From contig OZ034970.1 of assembly GCA_964030785.1 (NCBI GenBank), forward strand, positions 35,033,943 to 35,097,942: a DNA stretch of 64,000 nt, read 5' to 3'. Below the pieces are notes generated by a model. It saw only the letters and a list, made by a program, of their open reading frames with translations, did no database searches and had not been told where the DNA came from. Both the position numbers and the translations under genes were made by a program. This document shows positions 35,011 to 47,462 of this stretch, one piece after another. Source of the stretch: Siderastrea siderea (Eukaryota; Cnidaria; Anthozoa; Scleractinia; Rhizangiidae). Each line of letters opens with the position of its first letter. Position 1 is the stretch's first letter.

Positions 35011-35832
35011 CTGCAAGAGATACCAGGAAAGATTGTCATTACTCAAATTCGATGTGGGAATAGTGGATAGAGAAGCAACTAGTTACAATGAGTTATGATC
35101 GTAGCTTTAATAAAGTTATCCATTGTGGGTCCATTCTTAGTCCTAAGCCCCGTCAAAGGGTGGGACGTTTTTCTCTTTAATTATAGATTAACGGTTTTAA
35201 ACACGATGGTTAAACCTTATGCGGTCACAGAGATGTTTCTACGAAGACAAAGAAGATGTGAGAAGTGAACACCATAAAACTGGCGCTGAACACGACGTTT
35301 TGATACTGGCTAAAAAATCATTAAAACTAACGTTTTAACCTCCAGTCTTCCTTGAACTAAAAGGTGTAAGGAAGGGATGTCCAAAACGAGTACCAGTTTG
35401 TGATATGTTTGTTTATGGCAGGGAAAACAAATATACACAGCACATAGAACAGCTGGAGCTACTGTACTGTTCTACGGAAGAAAAACAAGGCAAAGTGATA
35501 TTGACCGGCTAAAAATGTTGCTTGTCTAGATGTTTTCTCCACGAGCAATAGGCTATGTGCTTTACAAGCCAAAGAATGTAGAGATTGAATGCAAAGATAG
35601 CGAATTCTAGCTAAGAAAAATTACGCAATAAAAAGAAAGGTCACCTTGCTCATTTAGAAGTTTCGGGATATAACCACTTATTTTACACTCTGGGTGTTAA
35701 CGACAACTTCATTTTTTTTAAAGGTACCACAATCATGCCACTTGTTTTTATAATGCGTTTTGCCATCGGGCTGAACGAAGAATGGACGAATAAGGAATTG
35801 AAAAAAAAATTTCAATACAGCCTTCTACTTAC

Positions 35833-35932
35833 CAAGCCTTCTTTAAGAGATCAGAAGACACGTTCTTTTCGAGTTCCCGCACATTCCTTGAAAGTTTCGC
35901 GTACTCAGTACAGGGGGTTGAAGTAACACTTT
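35833..35932 (-). CDS. Probable stalk exon of gene C
   Basis: The acceptor ttcctttatag| gives phase 1, matching the donor of the transmembrane exon (43086-43365). The exon encodes SVTSTPCTEYAKLSRNVREL followed by EKNVSSDLLKKAW and ends at a strong donor (TTG|GTAAGT), phase 2. YAKLSRNVRELEK resembles the YKNVTEELEK motif of the next exon. The phase does not fit the 42-nt exon directly, so another exon is probably missing between 35011 and 35832. Confidence 0.5.
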
Positions 35933-37952
35933 CTATAAAGGAACGAAATGAAACGTGTTGGGGGTGCCTTAACAGAAATGGACGGTACGAAGTTTGGTAG
36001 AGTTTAAACTCGCGTTGTAGCTTAATAGTTCGTGCCTTGAACTCCATCTTCGAGCTCGGCGTGGGTGACACTCGCGGGGCTGAACACTTCTACAGGGTAA
36101 ACATTTTCACTAGATTTTGAGTCTTAAAAGGGGGCGTCCTTTTAATTGAGCTGAAAAACTGTCTTTACAATTATTATGTATGATTGAAAAAAAAAAAACT
36201 AATTACAACTGCAATGTCAACCCATGACTGTCTTGTATTTCTAAGGATTTGTGGTCAAAAAATGGGAGGTTCGAGCACACGACTCAATTCAGCCATAAGC
36301 ATGAGTATTGGTCATATTACATGGGGAGATGGAAAAGGGAAACAGTGTTTAACCTGTGATGGAAGGGCATGGAATAGCTTCTCTTTTAGTCTAAGTGGAA
36401 AGTTAAAGTTTCTTTATGCAGAAAATGCAGATAATCTACAGCTCGGTGCAACACTTGATATTGAAAAACACTGTAACGTCCTATTTCATAATCTCATAGC
36501 CTTATTATTAATCCCTAACCGAAGGCGACGCCTAAGAGAGTAAAATGCTTTAAAACCTCCAGTAAATTCTTAACGCAGGACTGGCATAAATGTCTTCTAA
36601 TGTTTCAGGTTTGACATGTATGAAACGGATACATGAAAGTGCTCCCTACTTGATTTCGCTCATTATATTTTTGGTAGTTTTCCTGTCTGATGTATTGTTT
36701 TAATCAAAGGACGCAGCACATTGTTCTAAGATTGCTATCGTATCTGCTGACCAAGTGTGCAACTACCGTGATTCGTGCTTTATTCAAAAGATGGCTTTTC
36801 GTTTCAATTATTTCCCTATAAGATTGGAAAAGATATTGAAAATACTTCAGCCCCACATGAGATCATATTGGGATTTTATTTTTCTTTAATGCCTTTAGCT
36901 GGACTTTAGTTAGAGTGAGTAGTACTGCAGTACACCGTTTCGCAACATTAAAAAAATGTATATTTCTGCTTAACATTTACCGCAGCCACTTGCCTTCCGT
37001 CAGTGATCAGTTTTCATAGCATCTTCTAATTTATCACTTGCCGTGATGTCAATTTGCGCAAATGAAGAAATCATGTAGCCAAAATATGGAGGCTGTAAAT
37101 AATCATGGTAATGATAAACAATAACAACAAAAACATCAAAAAACAACCGACCAACAACAAAAACAATAACAAGAAATTGGTGACCTCTTTTAAATGAAAT
37201 AAGCTTTGTAAACGGATAACATGTCCACAATCTAGCAATAACGGTTCCACGAAAAAACCATATTTTTCTTTTGTGGCACTCTGGCCGGTCTTATGATAAG
37301 ATTTCAGGGGATATCGGGATTTATTATTCAACAAGTTGTCACTATGCCCATATATGGTAAGGAAGCCCTCAATATCTGTCATCCGTACATGACAGATATC
37401 CCGCGATATACGTAAATGACCATGTTTGGAAGTGCACTGCAGATTTTCTTTCATTGCTTGTTTGGCGGCCATTTGAAAAGCGAGGCACTTTTAGCAGTGT
37501 TCTCCGGAAATTTTAACTCCCTGGAAGAAACTTTCCACGATTTAATGCTCTCAAAAAGTCAACAAGTATTTGCTTCAGCTCACAAAGATATCCAGAGGTT
37601 GACTTGGAATTTTCACAGTGAGAGAACTCAACCAAGAAAATGCTATTGCGAACGAAGCAGCACACTTGCTCACGGAAAGTTGTAAAGACTAAAGTTGAAA
37701 TGATTTTAATTCACAGGAAGAGGACTTATTCTCGGTAAGGTAGCAATATGTTTTTTTACTTTGTCTTGTCCTTTCTGAACATGAGTTTGTAAATCAGTCT
37801 TTTTAAGTGAACGGTAGTAAACTTCGATTTCTTGAAGTTCTGTTTTGATCTTTATTAAGCTTATGTGTTCCTAGCTTTCAGTGTTTTCATCATAGAGCCG
37901 TAGTTTTTCTCATTCTGAAAATGGTAGTCGATGGGAATTTGTTGAATAATAA
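35933..37952. other. Gene C intron, nothing recognised
   Basis: Open frames at 36184-36543 (plus) and 37071-37472 (minus, with a hydrophobic tail from low-complexity AAC text) are unsupported. No repeat structure was identified. Confidence 0.45.
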
Positions 37953-38065
37953 AACAATTATCCTGCTCAATCTTGCGGAATATCCCCTGATTTAGCCAAC
38001 TCGGCCTACGGCCTCGTCGGCTAAGTATCAAGTGATATTCCGCGCAATTTCGCAGGATAATTGTT
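37953..38065. mobile_element. Hairpin MITE
   Basis: Palindrome of 113 bp with arms AACAATTATCCTGC / GCAGGATAATTGTT and an inner dyad tcggcctacggcctcgtcgg. Confidence 0.65.
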
Positions 38066-38364
38066 AAATATACTGTTGACCTAAAATAAACAATTTAGAC
38101 TTACGTCTTCTCAATCAAATAATGTGGATGAAAATAGAAACGTTTTTCGACCAGCGACTTAGCTCAGTAACGCTAGGAAGAAGAATGTTAGTGGAGATGG
38201 AGAGCAATAATAGAAGCCCGATTTTTTCCGCAGTAAGTTTGGAATGAAGGATGTAGTTTTTTTTTCGGTTGTGTCTAGGCTGCCTACATCACGGTTTGGT
38301 TAACATATGTAGTTTGTTTCTCAGCTGTGTAATATACAAAAATATTAGGGGTGTCTGGATGTTA

Positions 38365-38440
38365 GTTGTCAGTAAAAATTTAAGCCATTTGTCAGCTGTC
38401 AGTTAAATTTTGGGCAATTTGTCGGTTGTCAGTTAACTGG
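38365..38440. repeat. TTGTCAGTTGTCAG repeat flanking the LINE, left side
   Basis: Irregular units such as tttgtcagctgtcagttaaa and tttgtcggttgtcagttaac. The same motif recurs at 42568-42640 and 42780-42800, right of the LINE. Confidence 0.7.
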
Positions 38441-38529
38441 ATGTTAATGATTAACTATTCACCTTTGTGCCATGAATTATCTTATAATATAAACACCAAC
38501 AGTATTTCCGTATCGGGATATGCATACAT

Positions 38530-38694
38530 ATACGTGGACGTCACCGGATGGCAGGTACAGGGACCAGATCGACCACATCGCCATCAACAACAAGTTTAGA
38601 CGCTCTATAACCGACACCAGAACATACAGGGGCGCCGATAGAGGAAGTGATCACAATCTTGTTATCGCCAAGATCAAGCTTAAGTTGTGCAGAT
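38530..38694 (+). pseudogene. LINE endonuclease C-terminus
   Basis: The frame reads TYTWTSPDGRYRDQIDHIAI and later GADRGSDHNLVIAKIKLKL. These are the usual conserved DQIDHI and SDHNLV blocks of apurinic-type LINE endonucleases, with the active-site SDH histidine present. The upstream part is missing. Confidence 0.8.
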
Positions 38695-38898
38695 GAGCAC
38701 GAGGGAAAAGTATGATTTCACCAAATTGAGAAATCCAGAAGTCAGAAAAGAGTTTGTCTAGAGCTAAGAAACAGGCTGAGATTAGGTATTAAACAATGAA
38801 GAAGATGATAACGTAGAAAGGTGCTGGAAAAGGATCAAAGTGGCATACAACTCGACAGCCAAAAAGGTGTTAGGGTACAGAAAGAAAAAAAGTAAAGT

Positions 38899-39180
38899 TT
38901 GGATCAGTGTGAGCAGCTGGAAAGAAATATAGGAAAGGAGAAACTAAAGAAGAAGGTCAATGACGTAAAATCGGAAATACTGAGAAAGAGTTGGCTAAAA
39001 GGATTCCGAGAGAAAGATAAAATGATCAAGAGATGCAAAAGACAATGGGCTGACGATGTTGCTAACGAGGTCGAAAATGGCTCAAATCTAGGCAGTATGA
39101 AAGGAGAATACGATGCCACCAGAAGGCCCTGTAATGACAGACCAAGGAACATCACAATGGTGAAAGATAATCTGGTCAGA
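38899..39180 (+). pseudogene. LINE inter-domain linker
   Basis: The lysine-rich frame EKLKKKVNDVKSEILRKSWL and CKRQWADDVANEVENGSNLG is the usual linker between endonuclease and RT. It ends NITMVKDNLV where the nested LINE fragment begins. Confidence 0.7.
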
Positions 39181-39189
39181 AGTTTTTTT

Positions 39190-40107
39190 TTTGAAGATAA
39201 AGTAACAACGAAGGAACAGTTCCTATCATCACCCCTATGGTACAACTCGCTTATAAGGATAGATGGAAAACCTGTTTTTAACAGAGATTGGTTCCTTAAA
39301 GGTATAACCGAAATCAGGCATTTAATGGATAACTCCGACAAGTTTCTTTCCCCTTCTTCCTTTGAAAGCAGATATGATGTCCAACTTCGACCCCTTAATT
39401 TTTTTGGAATTATTGCAGCAGCTAGATGTCTTCGCAGACAAAACACGGATTCCCCTTCGAGTAACTCCAGCTCCTTTTTCTCAAAATTCCTGCGCAGTGC
39501 TAAACCCTCTAAATTGATATACAATAAGCTGGTTTTAAGTAAAAGCGAGCAACCCTTTCGGAGCCAAGGAAAATGGTGCAGAGAGATTTGCCCAGAGCCA
39601 GAGGAGGATCATGAGATTAACTGGACATCGGTCTATTTATTGGCTTTCGAGTGTACTAAGAGTTCGAAGCTTAGAGTTTTTAATTTCAAATTTTTGCGCC
39701 GTCGCCTGTCAACAAACGACTTTCTGTATAAGATAGGTCTTAGTGACAACGAAAAATGTACTTTCTGTAAAAGGGAAACTGAAACTCTCTTTCATCTATT
39801 TTGGAACTGCGAAAGTACCCAGTTGCTTTGGAATAATCTTGTTTTATGGTCCAAACTTGCCAGGTTTTAACTAAGAACATGCCATTACGAGCCGATACTG
39901 CGCTAGGTATGAGACCAGATACGTCAAAATTGACTTCCAATAAATTTTGCTTTCTTAGTTGCTCAGTATCACATTTGGACCTGTAAACAAAAGGAATGCT
40001 CTCGGAATTTTTCTAGTTTTTTAAGACTTTTGAAAAATATCCATGAAATAGAGAAAGGAAATAAAGCTACTTTTAAAAAATGGGAATTACTTTTACCACA
40101 TATTTAA
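39190..40107 (+). pseudogene. Nested 5'-truncated LINE, C-terminal domain
   Basis: A different LINE family from the host element. The frame starts at EDKVTTKEQFLSSPLWYNSL and carries LRVFNFKFLRRRLSTNDFLY then GLSDNEKCTFCKRETETLFH with LFWNCE, a zinc-binding zf-RVT-type motif (C-x2-C...H-x4-C). A frameshift follows WSKLARF at 39870. The continuation FAFLVAQYHIWTCKQKECSR to KKWELLLPHI lies in another frame. Only the 3' part of the element is present, as expected of target-primed insertion. It sits between VKDNLV and LLTKDDD of the host LINE. Confidence 0.8.
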
Positions 40108-40346
40108 CAGGCAAAACAACCCGGAGCCTCCCACCGCTGTATCGCTACGTAAAGTGTTCACCAGTTTTTTGGCTCAAAACCTTCAGCGCAGACGCACTTC
40201 TGAGTACTACATTATCATAATAGTTGTAAAAACCTCTGGAGACAATGGTGTTCTTTTCATGTTATATAGCTACACGTATTTTTCTTTTACTAACCAAAGA
40301 TGACGACATAAGAAAGAGGTGGAGAAATCATTTTGTTGAGGTATTA

Positions 40347-40983
40347 CACCTTTTGCTGTTCATTACGAGAAAATACGCAATCATTTGCGTGAAACGGCCT
40401 TCAATTGCGCGAAGAGACATTCATGAGCCCGAAAGTACGAACATTTGCGCATAAATCAGATTCAATAACGATGCTTGCATTTTAATCAACATTCAATAAC
40501 ACTTTTGGGCATTCATATGCGTCATTCGGCGTACAAAAAAGAGAAATATACTTTCATTTGCGCTAGCATGCAAGTCATTAACACCATCTTGAATGTCAAT
40601 AGGGACAATAAACAAACATTAAAGTGAAAATACCATTTATTAACATTTCTGTCACACTGAAAGCAATTCAATAGAATTCCTGGACGGCCTTAGTGTGGAG
40701 GAGACAAACATTAATGCGCTTGTACAAACAATTACGTGTTCTTTAAATTCAATAAACAAAAAACGATTTTCAATGGAACATATTTTTCTCTTTTGCATGC
40801 CAAATGACGCATAGGAATGCCCAAAGGTGTTATTGAATGTTGATTAAAAATGCAAAAATCGCTATTGAATCTGACTTTTGTGCAAATGTTCGTATTTTCG
40901 CGCTAATGAATGTCTCTTCACGTAATTGATCGCCGTTTCACGCAAATGATTGCGTATTTTCTCGTAATGAACAGCAAAAGGTG
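40347..40983. mobile_element. 637-bp MITE with ~220-bp inverted repeats and TA target site
   Basis: The termini are CACCTTTTGCTGTTCATTAC and its reverse complement, with TA on each side (40345-40346 and 40984-40985). Removing the element and one TA rejoins the LINE frame across the break (EVL then DRQAG), which confirms the exact boundaries. TIRs extend ~220 bp; no coding capacity. Confidence 0.88.
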
Positions 40984-40985
40984 TA

Positions 40986-42500
40986 GACAGGCTGGTACAG
41001 ACCAATCAAGCAGATATAACACATGAAACACCAACCATTGAGGAGATCGAGATCGGTTACATCACAAAAGAAGAAATTAGAAAGGCTGTCAGAGACATAA
41101 AGAGTGGGAAAGCAGCAGAAATGGACTCTATCACTGTTGAGATGCTACAAGTTGATGTCGTAACGACCACAGATGTGTCACGAGTTATTTTAAATGGTAT
41201 GGGACCAAAAAAAGATACCTGAAGATTGGAGTAAGGGGCTGATAGTTAAATTACCCAGGAAAGGTGATTTAACGGTATGTGGAAATTGGAGAGGGATAAC
41301 CCTCATGTCAACAACAGCTATGGTAATGGGTAGGGCGATCATTACGCGAATACGAGATGGTGTCGGACATCAGCTGAGACTCGAGCAGGCCGGATACAGA
41401 AACGGGAGGAGTACTACTGAGCAAATATTTGTGCTGTGCAATATTTTTGAACAGGTTATTGAGTGGAATTCATGCCTCTACCTACGTTTTGTTGATTTCG
41501 AGAAGGCTTTCGATAGTATTCGCAGCGAGACATTATGGCATTTGTTAAAGAGTTGTGGCATCCCCGCCAAGTTGGTTGACATGATAAAAAAGACATGGTA
41601 TACGAGAACTGCAGGTGCGCCGTGTTAGATGGGACTGGTCAATTGGAGTGGTTTGATGTTATATCGGGGTCAAGCAAGGCTGCGTCTTGCCAGGCTTCTT
41701 ATTTGTCATTGTTATTGATTGAATTATGAAGAAAACCACTGAGAAAAAAGGGAATGGAATCAGATGGAAATTGACTACAATCCTTGAAGACCTTGATTTC
41801 GCTACGGCAGAGCACTCCTGTCTAGCAGACTAGACGGAGTTCAGGTCAAATTAAGCAGACTGAATCAGTTTGGAAGAAAAGAACGTTTAGAGATCAATAC
41901 TGAGAAAACCAGCAAGACCATATCCATTAAAGATTGGGACATGGAGAGCTTTGTATATCTTGACGCTTAGGTCAACAAACAAGGCGGGGCAGATAGTGAA
42001 ATAAAAGCACTAATCGGGAAAGCGATAACGGCTTTTCACAAGCTTAAGCCGGTATGGAGAAATAGCCTTCTCAGTCGAAAGACTAGGATCAAAATATTCC
42101 AAACTAATGAAGTCGCGGTTCTACTCGATGGTTGTGAGACGTGGAGGATGACTAAGAAACATAAAGGTAAGAACAAGCTAAACGTCTTTCAGCACAAATG
42201 TCTAAGGAAAATCCTTGGCAGATGAAGGTCAGTTATGAGGAGGTCAGGAAAAGATCTTACACTAGTGCAATTGACGAATTAATGAGATCCAGGAGATGGA
42301 AATGGTTAAGTCACATTCTGAGAATGTCATCAAATATGAACCTCAAGATCGCAGTAACATGGGTAACCGAGGGCAGGCGTAGCAGGGGACGACCAACAGA
42401 GACGTGGAGAAGAACCGTTGTTAAAGAAAGGGCACAGTTAGGGTTCAGTACCTGCAGCGTAGCGGAAATAGTTGCAAAAGTCTTGTGTAAGAACACATAA
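40986..42500 (+). pseudogene. LINE reverse transcriptase and C-terminal region
   Basis: The early RT block reads PTIEEIEIGYITKEEIRKAV then IKSGKAAEMDSITVEML. A later frame (41194-41628) gives GNWRGITLMSTTAMVMGRAI, QAGYRNGRSTTEQIF and FVDFEKAFDSI, the first catalytic Asp block. The YxDD block cannot be read because of frameshifts near 41640-41820 (a degraded EDLDFA). The end carries RRWKWLSHILRMS and GRRSRGRPTETWRR. Clearly inactive. Confidence 0.85.
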
Positions 42501-42567
42501 ATAATAACCGAAAAAGATTATTTTCAAAAGGGTTTAAACAATTATATTAGGGCCTTTCAAGCATGTT

Positions 42568-42800
42568 GTCACTTGTCAATTAATTTTTATCACAACTATC
42601 AGTTGTCAATAAAGTTTTTCGTCGTTTGTCAGTTGTCAGTTACAATTCAGGGGTGAGATTCACGAAGCCCTCCTAAGTTAAGATGCATCCTTTGTGTTAT
42701 TACAGCAATAGGCTATTGTTAAGAAACAATACTTAGGATACATCTTAACTTAGGAGCACTTCGTGAATCCAGCCCCAGGCTGTTTGTCAGTTGTCAGTAA
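42568..42800. repeat. TTGTCAGTTGTCAG repeat flanking the LINE, right side
   Basis: The same irregular repeat as at 38365-38440, itself split by the hairpin MITE at 42650-42776. Confidence 0.7.
42650..42776. mobile_element. Hairpin MITE (GGGGTGAGATTCACGAAG)
   Basis: Arms ggggtgagattcacgaagcc / cttcgtgaatccagcccc plus the inner pair cctaagttaagatgcatcc / ggatacatcttaacttagg. 127 bp, inserted in the TGTCAG repeat. Confidence 0.75.
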
Positions 42801-43085
42801 TACCCATCAAGACCCGCCAAGGAGTACATTATTTTACTGATGGATTAGACATTTAATACCTTTTGTATTCAGTTACCTATTCAGCCCGAACATTCTAATC
42901 TCAACAAATTACTGATTATCCTTGCACGTATGAACAAATTCCACTACCACAAACGTAAGCGTAATAGTTCCATATTTGCCTTTAGAAATGATTTTCACAA
43001 TGATCAGCCTTGATTTTCCTGCAATAAACGTAAACTGTTCCTATTTTATAGTACATGCAAATCTAATAGCCTATCCGAAGCTTAC

Positions 43086-43365
43086 CGTGCCGAGCACACT
43101 CTGAGGCAGTCGGAGCGTTTCGAGACATCATCATCATTAAAACCAAAGCCAAAGTGGCAGCAGCGGTCAGGAAGGATACAGCAAAAGCTACAGTTAAAAT
43201 GCACAGCCGTCGCTGAATTACGTGTATCACCGGTACCACATCCGATTGGCAGGAATGTACAGGTGCTGTTGATACTCCAGGAGTGCTTAGTGGAGCCGAT
43301 ATACAAAATACCCGCTCCGCATGCAGCATGATGCTGGCTGGGAAGTAACATATCAAAATATACAA
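43086..43365 (-). CDS. Transmembrane N-terminal exon of gene C
   Basis: The frame includes STPGVSTAPVHSCQSD, a basic patch (VIQRRLC) and one hydrophobic helix (LTVAFAVSFLTAAATLALVL, then MMMM), followed by SRNAPTASECARH. It ends at a donor, CACG|GTAAGC, phase 1. This is the same design and phase as exons 6037-6472 and 19868-20303, consistent with a type II membrane protein. The start codon is uncertain because the first ~30 codons are less convincing; the true start may be an internal Met or an upstream exon. The distance to the next recognised exon is ~7 kb, much of it the LINE. Confidence 0.55.
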
Positions 43366-46180
43366 TTTGCTGGGAATTAGTTAGGAAATGATTGCTTGCT
43401 GACGTTTTTTTCTTCTGAAACAATTTTTGCTGGAAAATGATACACAGCGCCCACTTCCTGGCTCACTGACACACACTGAAAGGCGGGTTGCTGGAAAAAA
43501 ATTTAGGTTTGTTTCTCGCATGGAGGTCACCATGGGTAAATAAACACCTTTATTGACAGGGATCCAAACAGTATGATATCTGTATCTGGTAAACCTCTTC
43601 TACGCCCCTTTTTGCAGTATCAGACGACTCATTGTCAATTAGAGTGAAAACAAGCATCTCACTTTTCATAAACCACGCGGTGATATGACCACGTCCTTCA
43701 ACGTCGTTTACACTTAGGAACTTGTTTCTACAAATTGCTGTTTTGGGATATCTTCTTGATCAGGAACCTATATTTCGGTCTAAAACGGTAAGCAGTTATT
43801 TACTTCTCGCTAGTATTAGTATTTACTTTCTGTCCATACGCACTGAATAACCGACTAAATAGACCATACCATTTTAACGCCGTAGGAGTCTATTTCGCCA
43901 TTCTCCTGGTCTTAAAGTTACGCTGGTCTTCTACTGCCCTTTCACTGAAACATCTTAATTAGAATGATACATCACCCGAAAACTTAGGAATGGAATTTTC
44001 AGATATTCAGCTAATAAGAAATTATTTGTTTTTTACCTGGGTTGTTAAATTAGCGATCCAGGCGTTTTGAATCATCGTATTTTGGAAATGTCTGAGTGGA
44101 TCCTATTCACTAAATTTGAGTACTTTTCATTCCTCCCAGATAATAAAAAGCGTTGTTGCGCCTCCGATGGACTGACTTCAGACACAGCGGAGATGTGAAC
44201 ACAAAGAACCGTTAACATCTCAAGGTAAGAAGGATATTATAATTTCAAAAATGGCTAAAGTATGCTCGCATGGTGATTATATTTCGTGCTGTCTGTCAGT
44301 ATAACCTGTTTCAGAGGTCTATTATCAAAATATTTACGAAAACCGCTACCACGGTTTGAAAAAGCTACTTGGCTCGTTGCCCCTCGCAGCACGATTTTAA
44401 CTTGAAAATTACTTTATATTTAAAATCGATGATGCACTAACAAAGTGCGAGCCATGCGAGGCGTGCGAGCCATTAACCAAAACATGCCGCCCTCATAAAA
44501 TGAATGCAAGAGATCCCAGAATCTATTGAACACGGCCATGAAAGCCGATGACAACGACTTTGAATGTGTCGCTCACTTTTCTTACTTAATCGTGCTGACC
44601 CTATAGGTTGTAATTAAAATTTTTGTCGCTCATGATGATACCTCGGCTATGCAAAATAATTTCGCAACGCTCAGCGAAAAAATAACATTTTTATTACAAA
44701 ACTTGTGTTGTTTTACTTTCCTTTGTATTAATATGAACGAAAATAGATTCTCGCAGGTAAGTTAGTAAGAACGAAATAATTTAAACGGGAGCGACACATT
44801 CAACACATCGTTGTCCTCCCTTTCATCTCTCGCATCTCGCGTTGTAATCTAGGGTACTTCGTACTCGTTGTCATACGTTTGAGTCCACACACTTAGTTGT
44901 TTATGGCCTTTTCTTTAGTTATTATGGTTAATTGTGGTGGGCTTCTGATAAACTAATAGCTTCTGAATATGCGAAATAATTCGAGATGTTGGAAAGAAAT
45001 TTTCTGGATTATGAAAGTTTTATTGCGTTGTTGGGCTGCCCTTTTTGATATAATTTTCTGCGGCAATATGGTGTATTCGTTTATCAATTTGATTAGTCCA
45101 TATGCGTTACGGTTCAAACCACCAAAAGTCTGTTTTGGCCGTTTGGTGATCTTGTTGTGTAAAAGATGGCAGAGCTGGGTAAATGGTTACGATTATGTTG
45201 ATCAAATAAGAGAAATGTGAATGACAACCCGGGATGACAAGCGGGACTTGGCGCCTTTAAATAAGAGCACTGGAACACAAGTCTCGAGGTAGCCGTTTAT
45301 TTAAAATAGCGAGGCTGCTTGGAGTGCTGAGTCTCTATTTGTCTTGTGCCTTCACATTGCATGTGACATAATACTACCCTAGTTCTCAACAAGCTCGCTT
45401 TCCTTTTATTTTCCTACCGACGTAGAATGCTGAGAATGTAATTGTAGAACAACTTCTGGAAACGGACCATGTCGGGCTAGCTACAAACGTTGAAAAGGAG
45501 CGATAATCCTTTGTTTCCGGTAAACAATATTTGAGTCAAGTTCCTTTTTTTTTTTGTTCCGCCAATGAAAGTTTTGTTTGCACTCAGACAATCCTGAAAA
45601 AGAGTGCTTCCAGCATTTTGAGAGGAGCGTACATTTCAAAAGAGAACACTTTTGTGAGAGTTATAAAATCGCGGTTTTACAAAGAAAACACAAGGGTCGT
45701 ACCTTTGGATCAAACCCATTGTTTTTTATATTTTGACCATGCGGCACCCAGAACATGAGTGAATGTGTTTTCCAACCAAAATATCTTGTAATTCTCACCG
45801 AATCTTTACTATGTACAGCTATTTCCAAAAAAAAAAAAAGAACATGTGAAGGTGTAGCCTTTATAGTCAGATAAATAATTATCACTTTATCTGCTGTACC
45901 TGGTATAAATCAGTCAAAGGATCTCAAAGCATTCCGACAAAATTTGATTGGCCTGGACAATGACAGGCACGTGGTGCTATATGTAGCTTCGCATTTGAAA
46001 GCAAATTTTCAGTTCTCCGTCAAAAAGTTATTGCTTTTTTCTTCCGTACGACACGAATATGACTGAGCAAGGTTATGTACAGCTGAAAATCACCGAGAAA
46101 GCGGACGCCGTACCAGGAGAACGCGTACAACACTTTCATATGTTTAGGATATCTGGCAGTCACTGGAAACTGCGATTTTT
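43366..46180. other. Upstream of gene C, no recognised gene
   Basis: It presumably includes the gene C 5' region. Open frames such as 44969-45220 (plus) and 45531-45758 (plus) have no domains. No repeats beyond short poly-A/T. Confidence 0.45.
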
Positions 46181-47462
46181 GTAGGGTGAGATAGTGAATA
46201 GCACGTCGTGGACATCTCAGTTCGTTTTCAAAGAATTACATTTAGAACCCACAGAAGCCCATATTTAATATTAGATCTGGTTAGATTTACCGTGTTACAG
46301 TAATGCCACGAATCAAAGAAATATGACATAAAACGTGATTTCATATGACTCGTGTGTGCACTACATAACTGGTTTTGCAACATGGAAAGTCAGCTTTCCT
46401 TGGGGTCTCTTGACATGTCAAAGATTCGGACAATCAAAATTTCACGGCCAGAATCAGTACGTAAGTAAACGCCAACTGATACCATCGTAAATGCCGCCCG
46501 AGACAATAGAAATTTTGCCAAGGGAGCGAAGAAATGTGTCAAAAAAAAAAGGCGAAGAAAAAGCGCGATGGTTTTATAAATGGTTTCAAAGTATGGGGTG
46601 TAATCCAGCTGTCAAGGAAAGTCTCTTGACATGTCCAAGCTCCAGACAACAAAATTTCTGGGGCAGAATCGGTCACATTTATCAACTTCTATGTTTTGCC
46701 CACGGAAAATATCGGCAGGCAACAGTGTCCACCTGAGTTCCATTTCGTATTTAAAGTTTTGGAAAAGTCATTTTAATAAGAATGAGGTTTTAACGCAAGG
46801 AGTGATGGCAGCGACAATTTGCAAAACAAATCTAGGGGAGTCGCGAGGTTTTAAAAAAATGGTCGCGATTTCCGGTGTCGGCACTAAATCGATATTTGAA
46901 GGCGCTTTCCCATATTGCAAGCAAGTACAGCAGTTTTTTGCTCGATTCGATTTTTGCGGATCGAGAACAACCAGCCAAAAACCGCCAAAAAGTAAAAACT
47001 GCGCAATTTTCATGATACACGGTACCTGTTCGCGATTTCCGGTGTCGGTGATCAACTCCTTTGTTTATGAACCACAGCAATTCCTTTGCGTTGTAGTACA
47101 GTATTTGGATCTTGATAGTTGGATTACACACCATGTTGTGAAACCAGCTATAAAAACATCGCGCTTTTTCGTTTTTTTGTCACATTTCTTCGACTCGTGG
47201 ATTGAAAGAGGAATCCATATTCTCGAATCGAGCAAAAAACTGCTGTATGGGAAAGCGCCTTCAAATATCGATTTTGTGCCGACACCGGAAATCGTGACCA
47301 CTCTTTTTTAAAAACCTCGCGACTCCCCTAACACGAAAAATCTAACCAGATTTATGATCGAATATGGGCTTTCTGTGGGTTCTAAATGCAATTCTTTGAA
47401 AACTAATCAGGCTTTTAAAGACAAACTGGGATGTCCACGTGCTATTCATTATCTCACCCCAC
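46181..47462. mobile_element. 1.28-kb element with long inverted repeats (GTRGGGTGAGATA ends)
   Basis: The left end gtagggtgagatagtgaata and following ~150 bp, including gaacccacagaagcccatat and ggttagatttaccg, is mirrored at 47340-47462 (atgggctttctgtgggttct ... ctcaccccac). A second, rearranged member ends at ~49330. The interior is disturbed by a hairpin insertion at 46832-47335. No transposase. Confidence 0.65.
46832..47335. mobile_element. Hairpin element nested in the 1.28-kb element
   Basis: Arms of ~115 bp: ctaggggagtcgcgaggttt and cggtgtcggcactaaatcga on the left, with reverse complements at 47220-47335. The palindrome itself creates long open frames on both strands. Confidence 0.7.

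Larger units (their letters stand above)
38500..42500 (+). mobile_element. LINE retrotransposon, degenerate, with two nested insertions
   Basis: A non-LTR element of the endonuclease plus reverse-transcriptase type. In order along the plus strand are the end of an endonuclease (~38530-38694), a linker region (38899-39180), a break filled by another LINE fragment (to ~40275), a short RT-linker piece (40287-40346), a second break filled by a MITE (40347-40983), then the RT and C-terminal region (to ~42500). Many stops and frameshifts make it dead. The C-terminal GRRSRGRPTETWRRTVVKER motif is typical of a widespread animal LINE group close to RTE/CR1; I do not assign it more precisely. Confidence 0.85.

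Noticed and set aside
37071..37472. 133-codon minus frame with hydrophobic C-terminus
   Set aside because: The hydrophobic stretch comes from low-complexity aacaa-type text, and there is no splice or start context.
38904..39524. 206-codon minus-strand open frame
   Set aside because: Antisense shadow of the LINE linker and nested LINE coding strand, which has recognisable motifs.
43082..43423. Alternative 113-codon minus frame over the gene C first exon
   Set aside because: It lacks the membrane helix and does not fit the phase-1 donor shared with exons A and B.
46631..47311. 226-codon plus-strand open frame
   Set aside because: It runs through the arms of the hairpin element at 46832-47335; mirrored frames exist on the other strand and no domain is visible.
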